Of a stretch of DNA of 64,000 nucleotides, positions 17,438-25,996 are shown one piece after another. Under the pieces are notes generated by a model. That model saw nothing but the letters and a program-made list of their open reading frames with translations. It had not been told where the DNA came from and did not search any database. A program made the translations under genes and the position numbers. Source of the DNA: Actinomycetota bacterium (GTDB lineage: Bacteria > Actinomycetota > Actinomycetes > Nanopelagicales > Nanopelagicaceae); contig CANKXJ010000001.1 in NCBI GenBank assembly GCA_947487595.1, positions 1-64,000 of the forward strand, given 5' to 3'. The first letter of the stretch is position 1. Every line of letters begins with the position of its first letter.

Positions 17438-17968
17438 ATGCGCATCGCAGTCTTTTGTTCATCATCGCCAACGATTGACCCAAAGTATGTAGACCTGGCC
17501 TTTGATCTTGGCACCGCTATTGCAGCCAACTCATGGGAATTAGTCACCGGGGGCGGTCATATCTCAATGATGGGCGCAGTTTCTAGGGGAGCTCGTCAGG
17601 GTGGTGGACGAACTATCGGTGTTATTCCACAAGCCCTTGTTGATATTGAATTTGCTGATCACGATAATGATGAACTACATATTGTTGAAACGATGGGCGA
17701 GCGCAAAGCAATGATTACAGATATCGCGGATGCATTCATTACTTTGCCGGGTGGTGCTGGGACTCTTGAAGAGTTTTTTGAGATTTGGGTAGGACGTTAT
17801 TTAAAGTTTCACAATAAACCAGTTGTAATCCTGGATCCATTTGGAGTTTATAACCCACTACATGAATTAGTCGAGCATCTAGAAGTTGAGAACTTTATTA
17901 AGCCAGGAATGCGTGAGTTGATTTCTTGGACAACAGATGTTTCACAAGCTCTTAAGGCGTGCTCCTAA
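17438..17968 (+). CDS. LOG family protein (TIGR00730; cytokinin-riboside-phosphate phosphoribohydrolase type)
   Basis: A 176-residue lysine-decarboxylase-like (LOG) fold. It carries the signature PGGAGTLEEFFE and an upstream conserved GERKAMI. Characterised members hydrolyse N6-modified AMP or AMP to base and ribose-5-phosphate. The open frame extends to 17327, inside dapD, but the ATG at 17438 fits both the family N-terminus (RIAVFCSSS) and the -10 element. dapD next to a LOG gene is also the mycobacterial order. The physiological substrate in bacteria that do not signal to plants is uncertain. Confidence 0.88.
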   Translation: MRIAVFCSSSPTIDPKYVDLAFDLGTAIAANSWELVTGGGHISMMGAVSRGARQGGGRTIGVIPQALVDIEFADHDNDELHIVETMGERKAMITDIADAFITLPGGAGTLEEFFEIWVGRYLKFHNKPVVILDPFGVYNPLHELVEHLEVENFIKPGMRELISWTTDVSQALKACS

Positions 17969-18394
17969 ATGTCTAGTAATCACATAGCGATCTCTTTGAA
18001 GATTGATGCACCCATTCAAAAAGTTTGGGATTCGCTAGCGCAGTGGGAAAACCAAGGTGAATGGATGCTTCAGACTAAAGTCTGGGTGACATCAGAAATA
18101 ACCGAAGGTGTTGGAACTTCCATAAATGCATTTACTGGAATAGGTCCACTAGGAGTTCTAGATTCAATGACAGTTACTTCATGGCAACCACCACACACGT
18201 GCGATGTGCTCCATACAGGCAAAATAATCAAAGGCACAGGTCGATTTCATTTACGTGAACTCACTTCAGAGACAACGATCTTTGATTGGTCTGAAGAAGT
18301 CATTGCCCCTCGCTTACTCTTTTTGGCGATGCTTCCTGCGCTCTATATTGGTGTGCGCATCTCTTTATCCCGCTTTGCACGAACATTCCGCTAA
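17969..18394 (+). CDS. SRPBCC-superfamily protein (polyketide cyclase/START-like)
   Basis: A 141-residue protein with the helix-grip pattern of SRPBCC lipid-binding folds. It begins with the strand ISLKIDAPIQKVWDSLAQWENQGEWM, which is characteristic of the family, followed by strands and a C-terminal amphipathic helix. It follows the LOG gene directly (stop then ATG with no gap), so the two are cotranscribed. Members bind small hydrophobic ligands; no catalytic residues can be named and the function here is unknown. Confidence 0.75.
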   Translation: MSSNHIAISLKIDAPIQKVWDSLAQWENQGEWMLQTKVWVTSEITEGVGTSINAFTGIGPLGVLDSMTVTSWQPPHTCDVLHTGKIIKGTGRFHLRELTSETTIFDWSEEVIAPRLLFLAMLPALYIGVRISLSRFARTFR

Positions 18395-18428
18395 GAGCAT
18401 CTTCACCTGCATAGGCGTTAAGAGCCAG

Positions 18429-18434
18429 TAGCCT
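18429..18434 (+). promoter_or_regulatory. Leaderless -10 for the sigma region-4 gene
   Basis: TAGCCT with a 7-nt spacer to the ATG at 18442. No Shine-Dalgarno sequence precedes the start. Confidence 0.6.
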
Positions 18435-18441
18435 TAGAACC

Positions 18442-18633
18442 ATGAGCGAGTCCCCAACATTGGCCCAGGTGCTGGCCTCGCTGCCCGAAGAAGAGCGGAT
18501 CATCTTGACCTTGCACTACATGCGCCAAATGTCACCAGGAGAGATTGCCCTAATGCTCAAAGTGCCAGAGCGCGCAGTTGATGCCGTAATTTCGACCGGA
18601 AAAGCGAGATTGAGCGCGGTTCTCGGCTTATAA
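18442..18633 (+). CDS. Small sigma-70 region 4-like HTH protein
   Basis: A 63-residue protein consisting only of a helix-turn-helix like sigma factor region 4. LASLPEEERIILTLHYMRQ matches the family's opening helix and PGEIALMLKVPERAVDAVIST the recognition helix. Region 2, needed for core binding and -10 recognition, is absent, so it is not a sigma factor by itself. It could bind -35-like DNA or modulate a sigma factor or a WhiB protein (inference). It is a single gene with its own leaderless promoter, between the LOG/SRPBCC pair and DUF3117. Confidence 0.72.
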   Translation: MSESPTLAQVLASLPEEERIILTLHYMRQMSPGEIALMLKVPERAVDAVISTGKARLSAVLGL

Positions 18634-18719
18634 ACCCTTATTGATTTCGCGCTTGTGCTCTAAATACGAGATACTTCTCCTCTTGAACTTTCCCCGTCCA
18701 TCTTTGAAGGAGTCCCCAC

Positions 18720-18899
18720 ATGGCAGCCATGAAACCTCGTACCGGAGATGGTCCAATGGAGGTCACCAAGGAAGCTCGCTCTCTCGTGATGCGAATTCCA
18801 CTAGAAGGTGGCGGACGTCTAGTTGTTGAACTCAACTCTGAAGAAGCTAATAATCTCAGCGCCGCACTTCATGCCGCGGTTGCATTAGTTAAGAAGTAA
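18720..18899 (+). CDS. DUF3117 family small protein
   Basis: A 59-residue protein. The N-terminus MAAMKPRTGDGPMEVTK and the centre VMRIPLEGGGRLVVEL are strongly conserved in the actinobacterial DUF3117 family (Rv1211 in M. tuberculosis, as I recall). Function is unknown; the family is small, soluble and near-universal in Actinobacteria. A good Shine-Dalgarno GAAGGAG lies 7 nt before the ATG, so this gene is a leadered exception among its leaderless neighbours. No convincing -35/-10 pair was fixed in the 86 bp upstream; TTGATT at 18641 is a weak candidate. Confidence 0.9.
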   Translation: MAAMKPRTGDGPMEVTKEARSLVMRIPLEGGGRLVVELNSEEANNLSAALHAAVALVKK

Positions 18900-18914
18900 A
18901 TCACTAACAGGCGA

Positions 18915-18920
18915 TAGCCT
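18915..18920 (+). promoter_or_regulatory. Leaderless -10 for leucyl aminopeptidase
   Basis: TAGCCT followed by a 7-nt spacer and the ATG at 18928. It is the same hexamer as in front of the sigma region-4 gene 486 bp upstream. Confidence 0.6.
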
Positions 18921-18927
18921 TCAACGC

Positions 18928-20418
18928 ATGTTCTGGACACTCAAAGCTGCCAAGCCTCAACTCTCATTAGCGATAGATGCTGACTCAATTGCGCTCGCTT
19001 TTGCTAAAGATTCAGAAGGTGTCATTTCATTTTCAGGCCCTGAAAGATTAGTTCAGGAGATTGAAGAGTTTTTTGATATTAATCTTGTCGATGAGCTTTC
19101 ATTCTTTTCGCCATTAGGTAAAACGGGAGAGTTGTTTGAAGTACCAGTAAGTGCCGAGGATGCTCAAACAGATCGAATCTTTTTAGTTGGAATTGGTGAT
19201 TCATCAACTGCTTCATTTCGTGTGGCAGCAACAGCAATTGCAAGAAAAGTTCGTGGAAAGAACACCACGGTGTATTCAGCATGTGCAATTAGTAATAAAG
19301 ATGTTAAGGCTCATGCAATTGCCTTGACTTTAGGTGCCTACCTCTGGAATCTAAAAACCGGAGAACCTGCAGGTAAGCCAACTTTCATAGTTGCCACAAA
19401 TGAAAAAGAGGTAATAAATGTTGCTATCACTATTTCGAAAGCAATTACGCGCGCTCGTGATTTGGTGCATACGCCTTCTAATATTAAAAATCCTGCGTGG
19501 ATGGCTACTAAAGCACAGGAATTCGCCAAAGGAACCAGGCTCACAGTAAAAGTACTTGCAGGAAAAGAGCTTAAAGATTTTGGTGGATTGCGCGCAGTTG
19601 GTAACTCTTCTCCAAAACCTGGGCCGCGCTTTATTGAAGTGGGCTATGCACCTGCAAAGAAGAAAAATGCGATTAATGCCCTTCCGCATGTTGTTTTGGT
19701 GGGTAAAGGAATCACATATGACACTGGTGGAATTAATCTTAAGCGTCCATATGACTTGATGATTCCTATGAAAACCGATATGGCAGGGGCTGCAGCAATT
19801 CTGGCAACTCTGACTGCGCTAGAAGAATTACAACCAAATATTCGTGTAACAGCTCTGATGATGTGTGCAGAGAATGCGTTTTCAGGCACAGCCCAGCGCC
19901 CTAGTGATGTTATTACTCACTATGGTGGAACAACCGTTGAAGTGATTGATACAGATGCAGAAGGTCGCTTAGTTTTAGCTGATGGCTTGGCATATGCTGA
20001 TAAGAATTTAGATCCAGATTATTTAGTAGATATTGCAACTTTAACTAGCTCAGCAACACTTGGACTAGGTAGACAGCATGCCGCGATGTATACACGCGAT
20101 GAGCTACTTGCACGCGATTTTGAAACTGCAGGTCACGAATCAGGTGATCGAGTTTGGCACATGCCTTTGATTGATGATTACAAGGATGCCCTTGAAAGTG
20201 ATATTGCAGATTTCAACCATATAGCCAGAAAAGTGAAATATTCTGCAGGCTCAATTACTGCAGCTCTTTTCCTTGAACACTTTGCAGGTAATCGCCGTTG
20301 GGTTCATTTAGATATTGCTGGAACGGGTCGTAGTGATAGTGATGCTGGTGAAAATCCTAAAGGTGGAACTGGATATGGAGTCCGCTTACTAACCCAGTGG
20401 ATTATGAATCTCAAATGA
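18928..20418 (+). CDS. pepA: Leucyl aminopeptidase (M17)
   Basis: A 496-residue cytosolic metallo-aminopeptidase releasing N-terminal residues from peptides. The M17 metal and catalytic residues lie in VGKGITYDTGGINLK and in the signature DTDAEGRLVLADGLAYA. The N-terminal non-catalytic domain (about 1-170) and the C-terminal catalytic domain are both full length. The last codons overlap the O-methyltransferase start as ATGA. The start is supported by the TAGCCT hexamer. Two manganese or zinc ions are expected from the family. Confidence 0.94.
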   Translation: MFWTLKAAKPQLSLAIDADSIALAFAKDSEGVISFSGPERLVQEIEEFFDINLVDELSFFSPLGKTGELFEVPVSAEDAQTDRIFLVGIGDSSTASFRVAATAIARKVRGKNTTVYSACAISNKDVKAHAIALTLGAYLWNLKTGEPAGKPTFIVATNEKEVINVAITISKAITRARDLVHTPSNIKNPAWMATKAQEFAKGTRLTVKVLAGKELKDFGGLRAVGNSSPKPGPRFIEVGYAPAKKKNAINALPHVVLVGKGITYDTGGINLKRPYDLMIPMKTDMAGAAAILATLTALEELQPNIRVTALMMCAENAFSGTAQRPSDVITHYGGTTVEVIDTDAEGRLVLADGLAYADKNLDPDYLVDIATLTSSATLGLGRQHAAMYTRDELLARDFETAGHESGDRVWHMPLIDDYKDALESDIADFNHIARKVKYSAGSITAALFLEHFAGNRRWVHLDIAGTGRSDSDAGENPKGGTGYGVRLLTQWIMNLK

Positions 20419-21041
20419 AAATAGATCCTCATGCATATGCTGAAAACTTTATAGCTGAAGATCCCTTCAAAACCTATGCACGTGCTCGCGGGGTTGAAAT
20501 AGGAGCACACGATGTAACACCTGGAGTTGGCGCTTATCTTAAGCACCTTGCCTTTACCCTCTCAGCACAGTCAGTTGTTGAAGTAGGTACTGGTTCAGGC
20601 GTGGGAAGCTTGTGGCTACTCGATGGCATGTTGGCAAGTGGCACCCTGACTTCAATTGATGATGAGATGGAACATACGCAGATTGCAAAGTTGGCATTTG
20701 CTGATGCAGAGATATCACCAACTCGTTACAGATTAATTACTAACTCAGTCCTAGATGTGATTTCAAAGTTAACCGATAGAGCCTATGACTTAGTTGTGGT
20801 CCGTCATAATCCTCAAGATTTGGCCTTTGTAATCAGTGAGGCACATCGCATTTTACGAAGCGGTGGGGCGATGGTTATTGATAGCTTTTTTGGGGGTTCA
20901 AAAGTTAATGATCCAGCCCAGAGAGACCCTCAAACTGTGGCGCTTCGTGATGCTGGGAAAATCATTAAAAATGACACAGAACATTGGGTGGTTACCTTGA
21001 TTCCAACCGGTGATGGTTTGTTAGTTGCAACGAAGTTGTAG
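20415..21041 (+). CDS. SAM-dependent O-methyltransferase family protein (Rv1220c-like), altered metal site
   Basis: A 208-residue class I methyltransferase fold. The SAM-binding glycine motif is VVEVGTGSGVGSLWL and the acidic end of strand 2 is TSIDDEMEH. Family members methylate hydroxyls using a divalent metal held by an IDADK-type motif. In this protein the corresponding strand reads DLVVVRHNPQD, so the usual Asp/Lys pair is not evident. The downstream IDSFFGGSKVNDP is present. ATG 20415 (ATGA overlap with pepA) is chosen over an in-frame start at 20397. Its position before htrA matches M. tuberculosis, but sigE and rseA, which lie between them there, are absent. Confidence 0.8.
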   Translation: MKIDPHAYAENFIAEDPFKTYARARGVEIGAHDVTPGVGAYLKHLAFTLSAQSVVEVGTGSGVGSLWLLDGMLASGTLTSIDDEMEHTQIAKLAFADAEISPTRYRLITNSVLDVISKLTDRAYDLVVVRHNPQDLAFVISEAHRILRSGGAMVIDSFFGGSKVNDPAQRDPQTVALRDAGKIIKNDTEHWVVTLIPTGDGLLVATKL

Positions 21042-21053
21042 GAAGATACTCAC

Positions 21054-22178
21054 ATGATTTTTCCTAGAAAAAAGGCAATCCACAATGTGCGACCATGGTG
21101 GGAAACAAGTGCACCGAGTAAAAGCTCGAGAGGTAAAGTTTTTATCATTGCTTTGCTTGCTAGTTGCCTCGGGGGATTTCTAGGAGTTACTGCAACGGGT
21201 GGAACAATCTTTAATTCTGCCAACATAGTTGATTCTTCAAGCACAATTGAGCGCGCACCAGATTCTGTTGCAGGAATTGCTGCCAGAGTTTTACCCTCAG
21301 TTGTTTCTGTTAATACACGCTCTTCAACGGGTCGTGGGGGAACTGGCTCTGGCTTTATTTTTGACAGCAACGGTTACATCCTGACCAACAATCATGTTAT
21401 CGCTGGAGTTGCTAATGGAAATGGTGCTATACGAGTTACCTTGAATAATGGTGATATCTATAGCGCGAGTATAATTGGTCGTGATGCTTCTTATGACTTA
21501 GCAGTGATAAAGATCAGTGCAACGAATCTGCCAGCACTTGAATTTGGAGACAGTGACAAAGTCGCTGTTGGTGATTCAGTAATTGCAATTGGTTCACCAC
21601 TTGGTCTATCAGGAACGGTCACACTGGGAATTATTAGTGCTAAGAATCGACCTGTAACTGCTGGAGATTCTGGATCTGGAAGTTCATTTATAAATGCACT
21701 ACAAACGGATGCTGCCATCAACCCAGGAAATTCTGGAGGCCCATTAGTTGATGCAACAGGAGCAGTTATTGGTGTTAACTCAGCAATCGCATCTCTAGGT
21801 TCCTCGTCACAGACCGGTTCAATTGGTTTGGGTTTTGCAATTCCTATTAATCAAACAAGAAAAACTGCGGATCAATTAATCAAATCAGGAAAAGCTACCT
21901 ATCCATTTCTAGGCGTTTCATTGGATATGAATTTCACTGGAGTTGGCGCACTTGTTTCCAGTTCCAGCACAGCTATTTTGCCTGGTGGACCAGCAGCTAA
22001 AGCAGGGATTCGTGCGGGAGACGTCATCGTTAAATTCGAAAATAAGGCCATCGATTCCCCTGAGCAATTAATTGTTGCAATCCGCGCTATGAATGTGGGA
22101 GATAAGGTCACCCTGACTTACATTCGAGATAGCAAAGAGGTCACTGTCACCGTTACCTTGGTAGCTGGCAATAACTAG
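21054..22178 (+). CDS. htrA: HtrA/DegP-like serine protease with PDZ domain
   Basis: A 374-residue membrane-anchored protease for extracytoplasmic protein quality control. A single transmembrane segment lies at about residues 24-45, followed by a trypsin-like domain and one PDZ domain (about 285-370). The triad is visible as histidine in TNNHVIAG, aspartate in SYDLAVIK and serine in NPGNSGGPL. Translation starts 12 nt after the methyltransferase with AGGAAG upstream. tatB begins 28 nt later from its own predicted promoter. Confidence 0.94.
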   Translation: MIFPRKKAIHNVRPWWETSAPSKSSRGKVFIIALLASCLGGFLGVTATGGTIFNSANIVDSSSTIERAPDSVAGIAARVLPSVVSVNTRSSTGRGGTGSGFIFDSNGYILTNNHVIAGVANGNGAIRVTLNNGDIYSASIIGRDASYDLAVIKISATNLPALEFGDSDKVAVGDSVIAIGSPLGLSGTVTLGIISAKNRPVTAGDSGSGSSFINALQTDAAINPGNSGGPLVDATGAVIGVNSAIASLGSSSQTGSIGLGFAIPINQTRKTADQLIKSGKATYPFLGVSLDMNFTGVGALVSSSSTAILPGGPAAKAGIRAGDVIVKFENKAIDSPEQLIVAIRAMNVGDKVTLTYIRDSKEVTVTVTLVAGNN

Positions 22179-22194
22179 AGGTTGATTTAGAAGG

Positions 22195-22200
22195 TAGGCT
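22195..22200 (+). promoter_or_regulatory. Leaderless -10 for tatB
   Basis: TAGGCT with a 6-nt spacer to the ATG at 22207. It suggests that tatB-mrp and downstream genes can be transcribed independently of htrA. Confidence 0.6.
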
Positions 22201-22206
22201 TTCGGC

Positions 22207-22512
22207 ATGTTCTTCGATATCGGCGCAGGTGAAATCCTCGGCCTGGCTATTTTAGGAATGATTCTGCTTGGTCCAGAGCGTCTTCCAAAAGCTGCCTCTG
22301 AAGCTGCCAAATGGGCAAAGAAAGTTCGTGCTTTGTCACAGACAGCAACAGCTGAACTCCGTGAGAACTTGGGACCCGGCTTTGAGAATCTTCAGCCTGC
22401 AGATCTACATCCAAAAACTTTTGTTAAAAAGCAGTTAGGTGAGTTGTTGGATGACACTCCAGCGGCAAAACCAGCGCGCCCAACTGCAAAGATTGATCCA
22501 GACCTTATATGA
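22207..22512 (+). CDS. tatB: Twin-arginine translocase subunit TatB
   Basis: A 101-residue Tat component with an N-terminal membrane helix (LGLAILGMILLGPERLP) containing the family LGPERLP hinge. An amphipathic helix and a charged tail follow. TatB forms the substrate receptor with TatC for folded twin-arginine proteins. TatA/E are similar, but the length, the glutamate near residue 8 and the htrA-tatB-mrp gene order favour TatB. tatA and tatC are not in the window. Its stop overlaps the next ATG as ATGA. Confidence 0.88.
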   Translation: MFFDIGAGEILGLAILGMILLGPERLPKAASEAAKWAKKVRALSQTATAELRENLGPGFENLQPADLHPKTFVKKQLGELLDDTPAAKPARPTAKIDPDLI

Positions 22513-23639
22513 ACCTTATTGAAGCACTCAATGAAGCACTCACAACAGTTCAAGATCCTGAACTTCATCGTTCAATAACTGAGCTTGGAATGGTTGAAGA
22601 GCTAACTGAAGATAACGGCGCCGTGAGTATTAAAATTTTATTAACGATTTCTGGTTGCCCTATGCAAGATCGACTTCGTGGTGATATTACTACAGCACTA
22701 AAAAATGTCAAAGGTGTTAAAACTGTTGACTTGGCTTTTGGAGTTATGTCGCAAGAGCAACGTGATTATGTCAAGAAAGTTGTTCGCGGTGGTCGAGAGA
22801 AAACTATTACTTTTGCCCAACCAGAATCTCTTACTCGTGTTATCGGTATTGCATCAGGCAAAGGTGGCGTTGGTAAATCTTCTGTGACTGCAAACCTAGG
22901 AGTTGCATTTGCTAAAAAAGGATTACGAGTTGGAATTTTAGATGCAGATGTCTATGGCCACTCGATTCCCCGTTTGATGGGCTTAATGGGTCAGCGACCA
23001 ACTGCCATTGATCAGCTCTTTATCCCTCTGGAGTCATTTGGCGTAAAAGTAGTTTCTATGGAGATGTTTAAGCCAGAGCGCTCTGATCCAGTTGCATATC
23101 GTGGACCTCTCTTACACCGTGTTCTTGAACAACTTCTTTCAGATGCGCACTGGGGCGATTTGGATGTCTTGCTCATTGATTTACCACCTGGCACTGGAGA
23201 TTTAGCTATCTCGCTAGGACAACTAATTCCTAACTCAGAGATTGTTGTTGTAACTACACCTCAAATTGCTGCAGCTGAGGTTGCAGAACGCGCAGGAAGA
23301 ATTGCACATCAGATTCATCAACGCGTAATTGGCGTTATTGAAAATATGTCTGAATATGGCTGCCCAACATGTGGTGAGAAAATTGCGCTCTTTGGAGCAG
23401 GTGGCGGTGAAGAAACCTCTAAGCGTTTGTCAGCTCTCGTTGGCATTGATGTTCCACTTCTAGGCAAAATCGCCTTTAATCCAGAACTCCGAACTGGTGG
23501 CGATGACGGAGTTCCGTTAGTTCAAGCTGCTCCTGAATCTGAATCTGCACAGACAATTCTTGCGATTGCAGAGATTCTTGTTAAGCGCAGTAAATCTCTA
23601 GTAGGTGTTCGCTTAGGTATTTCCCCGGAGAGCAATTGA
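22509..23639 (+). CDS. mrp: Mrp/NBP35-family iron-sulfur carrier P-loop protein
   Basis: A 376-residue protein with an N-terminal MIP18/DUF59 domain (about 1-90) and a deviant Walker A P-loop domain beginning ASGKGGVGKSSVTANLG. A C-terminal YGCPTCGE supplies the CxxC that bridges an Fe-S cluster between subunits. The family carries or inserts Fe-S clusters. It overlaps tatB and the following transporter gene by 4 nt each. Mrp adjacent to tatB is conserved in Actinobacteria. Confidence 0.92.
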   Translation: MNLIEALNEALTTVQDPELHRSITELGMVEELTEDNGAVSIKILLTISGCPMQDRLRGDITTALKNVKGVKTVDLAFGVMSQEQRDYVKKVVRGGREKTITFAQPESLTRVIGIASGKGGVGKSSVTANLGVAFAKKGLRVGILDADVYGHSIPRLMGLMGQRPTAIDQLFIPLESFGVKVVSMEMFKPERSDPVAYRGPLLHRVLEQLLSDAHWGDLDVLLIDLPPGTGDLAISLGQLIPNSEIVVVTTPQIAAAEVAERAGRIAHQIHQRVIGVIENMSEYGCPTCGEKIALFGAGGGEETSKRLSALVGIDVPLLGKIAFNPELRTGGDDGVPLVQAAPESESAQTILAIAEILVKRSKSLVGVRLGISPESN

Positions 23640-24541
23640 TATCGCAAGGCGATTCGCGCGATAGTCATACGACTATTCCAGGAAGACCTGATTTAATTCG
23701 CCTTGGTATTGGAATAATGGGAATTGGAACATCAGGACCTCTGATTGCAATGAGTGCAATGCCAATTCCGACATTGATTTTTTGGAGAAATCTTGGTGGT
23801 TCACTATTAACACTTCCTTTTGCTCTCAAATATCCGAGAGATCGCGTAGGTATTAAGTGGTCCATTCTGGCTGGCTTTATATTAGCCATTCACTTTGTGG
23901 GATTCTTTCTAGCGATGCGCTGGACAAGTGTTGCTGCAGGTACGGCACTTGTTGCCTTGCAACCAATCTTTGCCGCATTGTTTGTAAAACTCAGCGGCGG
24001 GCATATTCCTTCTAAAGCCTGGCTTGGAATGATTGTTAGCTTTTCAGGCGTACTTTTGATATCAGGCATTGATTTACAGATTTCTCTTCGTGCATTTCTA
24101 GGTGATGTCGCCGCACTTTTCTCGGCAGCACTTGCTGCTCTTTACATGATGGCTGGATCACGTGCACAGCGCACAGTTGAAACAACTGTGTACACAACCG
24201 TCTGTTATTTCGTTTGCGCCATGACGGCATTACCAATGGCGTTGCTAATGGGTTTTCCGATATTTAATTTCTCTGGGCGTGAATGGTGGATCCTTTTAGG
24301 TCTTGTTGTTGGCGCACAGATTCTTGGTCATACTATGTTTAATACAGCTCTCAAACGTGTATCACCAGCAATTGTTTCTCTCATTATCTTTTTCGAAGTA
24401 CCCGTTAGCTCACTGCTTGCTTTTTGGTGGCTTGGACAAAAACCACCACTTGGTATTTTGCCTGGAATTGCATTGATTTTAATTGGATGTGTGTTAGTTG
24501 TTACTCGATCAAGACCTGGGGCAGTGGAGCTGGCTCCATGA
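23636..24541 (+). CDS. EamA/DMT-family transporter
   Basis: A 301-residue membrane protein with about ten transmembrane helices in two EamA repeats, of the drug/metabolite transporter superfamily. The first helix begins around LIRLGIGIMGIGTSG and the second repeat around LGDVAALFSAALAALYMM. The TTG start overlaps the mrp stop (TTGA). Substrate is unknown; family members export amino acids and other metabolites. It is coupled to the PHP gene by an ATGA overlap. Confidence 0.86.
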   Translation: MISQGDSRDSHTTIPGRPDLIRLGIGIMGIGTSGPLIAMSAMPIPTLIFWRNLGGSLLTLPFALKYPRDRVGIKWSILAGFILAIHFVGFFLAMRWTSVAAGTALVALQPIFAALFVKLSGGHIPSKAWLGMIVSFSGVLLISGIDLQISLRAFLGDVAALFSAALAALYMMAGSRAQRTVETTVYTTVCYFVCAMTALPMALLMGFPIFNFSGREWWILLGLVVGAQILGHTMFNTALKRVSPAIVSLIIFFEVPVSSLLAFWWLGQKPPLGILPGIALILIGCVLVVTRSRPGAVELAP

Positions 24542-25383
24542 TCGATTTACATACACACACCAATAAAAGCGATGGCACAGATACTCCACGCGAACTTGTA
24601 AATAAAGCGATTGTTCAAGGTTTAACAGTTCTGGGAATAACTGATCATGACACAACCTCTAGTTGGCAAGAGGCAACTGAGAGCTTGCGTGGCAATCTGA
24701 CGTTAGCACTTGGTAGTGAAATATCCTGCTTAACTGAAGATGGAATAAGTGTGCACATGTTGGGCCTTCTCTTTGACGGTGGACATAAGCACATGCAAGT
24801 GATGCTTGAAGAAACGCGTGACGGACGAATGCCTCGGATGCGCAAGATGGTTGAGAAGATGCAGGCAGCAGGCATTGATATTTCAATGGCAGATGTTGAA
24901 GCCGCACGCCCTGATGGCGCCACACTTGGTCGCCCACATTTAGCTGATGCCTTGGTTAACAAAGGTGTCATATCTACACGCGATGAAGCATTTCAAGGCA
25001 TGCTCAATAATGATTCCCAGTTTTATGTCTCACATGCGGCCCCGACTCCGGCCCAAGCAATTGCAATGATTCGAAGCGCAGGAGGAGTTGCAGTCATTGC
25101 TCATCCTTTTGCATCACATCGCGGCCAGATACTTAAAGCAAGTGATTTTCAAGAGCTAGTACATGCTGGCTTAAATGGAATTGAAGTGGATCATAGGGAT
25201 CAAAATCCAGAAGAAAGAGCGATGTTGCGCTCGATTGCCACAGAGTTGGATTTAGTGATAACTGGCTCCAGCGACTATCACGGAAGCGGTAAACTGAATT
25301 TACTAGCAGAGTTTCAAACCAGCCCAGGGCAATGGGAAAAACTTGAATCACTTGCCGATAAACGAAGGGTGGTAGGAGCATGA
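24538..25383 (+). CDS. PHP-domain phosphoesterase
   Basis: A 281-residue PHP protein with the metal-binding histidines in DLHTHTNKSDGT and ITDHDTT, and further ligands in VAVIAHPF and ITGSSDYHG. Stand-alone proteins of this type hydrolyse 3',5'-nucleoside bisphosphates or oligoribonucleotides (YciV/RNase AM group). The frame is open to 24424, but the ATG at 24538 overlaps the EamA stop and gives the proper N-terminus. marC follows with another ATGA overlap. Confidence 0.87.
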   Translation: MIDLHTHTNKSDGTDTPRELVNKAIVQGLTVLGITDHDTTSSWQEATESLRGNLTLALGSEISCLTEDGISVHMLGLLFDGGHKHMQVMLEETRDGRMPRMRKMVEKMQAAGIDISMADVEAARPDGATLGRPHLADALVNKGVISTRDEAFQGMLNNDSQFYVSHAAPTPAQAIAMIRSAGGVAVIAHPFASHRGQILKASDFQELVHAGLNGIEVDHRDQNPEERAMLRSIATELDLVITGSSDYHGSGKLNLLAEFQTSPGQWEKLESLADKRRVVGA

Positions 25384-25991
25384 AAGTTAGCGCTTTAACC
25401 TTTGCCATCCAATCATTTGTGACTCTCTTTGTGATTATGGATCCACCTGGTGCTACGCCAATATTCTTAGCTTTAGTTGCTGACAAATCGGCCAAAGAGC
25501 GCAGAATTCTCGCAATAAAAGCGGCTTCAGTCTCACTCCTTGTGATTTCAATATTTGCACTATTCGGTCGCTTTATTTTGAGTTACCTCAATGTCTCAAT
25601 TGCCGCGATGCAAGCGGCGGGTGCTTTATTGCTTTTGCTCATTTCATTAGATCTTCTCACTGGGGGCAAGGGAAGTGGTCGTGGTGAGCCAAAAGATGCC
25701 AACATCGCGCTCGTTCCGCTAGGAACACCTTTGCTAGCAGGACCTGGTGCAATCGTTGCAACAATGATTTTCGTTCAGCAAATTGATGGCCCAAGCATGG
25801 CGATGGGTTTAATTTGTGCAGTATTCGCCGTTCACGTTGCTATCGCTGCAGTGCTGATGGCATCAACAACGATTATGAAGGTCATTAAGGAAGCTGGCGT
25901 GACATTAGTAGCGCGTATCGCTGGTTTATTGCTTGCCGCGATCGCAGTTCAGATGCTGGTAAATGCAATACGCGTTTTTGTTACAACTTAA
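25380..25991 (+). CDS. MarC family integral membrane protein
   Basis: A 203-residue protein with six predicted membrane helices, including VTLFVIMDPPGATPIFLAL and the conserved PLGTPLLAGPGAIVATM. MarC/YhgN proteins resemble small transporters; despite the name, a role in multiple resistance was not upheld. It is the last gene of the tatB-mrp-EamA-PHP-marC run and ends 5 nt from the convergent helicase stop, leaving no space for a hairpin terminator. Confidence 0.88.
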   Translation: MKVSALTFAIQSFVTLFVIMDPPGATPIFLALVADKSAKERRILAIKAASVSLLVISIFALFGRFILSYLNVSIAAMQAAGALLLLLISLDLLTGGKGSGRGEPKDANIALVPLGTPLLAGPGAIVATMIFVQQIDGPSMAMGLICAVFAVHVAIAAVLMASTTIMKVIKEAGVTLVARIAGLLLAAIAVQMLVNAIRVFVTT

Positions 25992-25996
25992 CTCTC

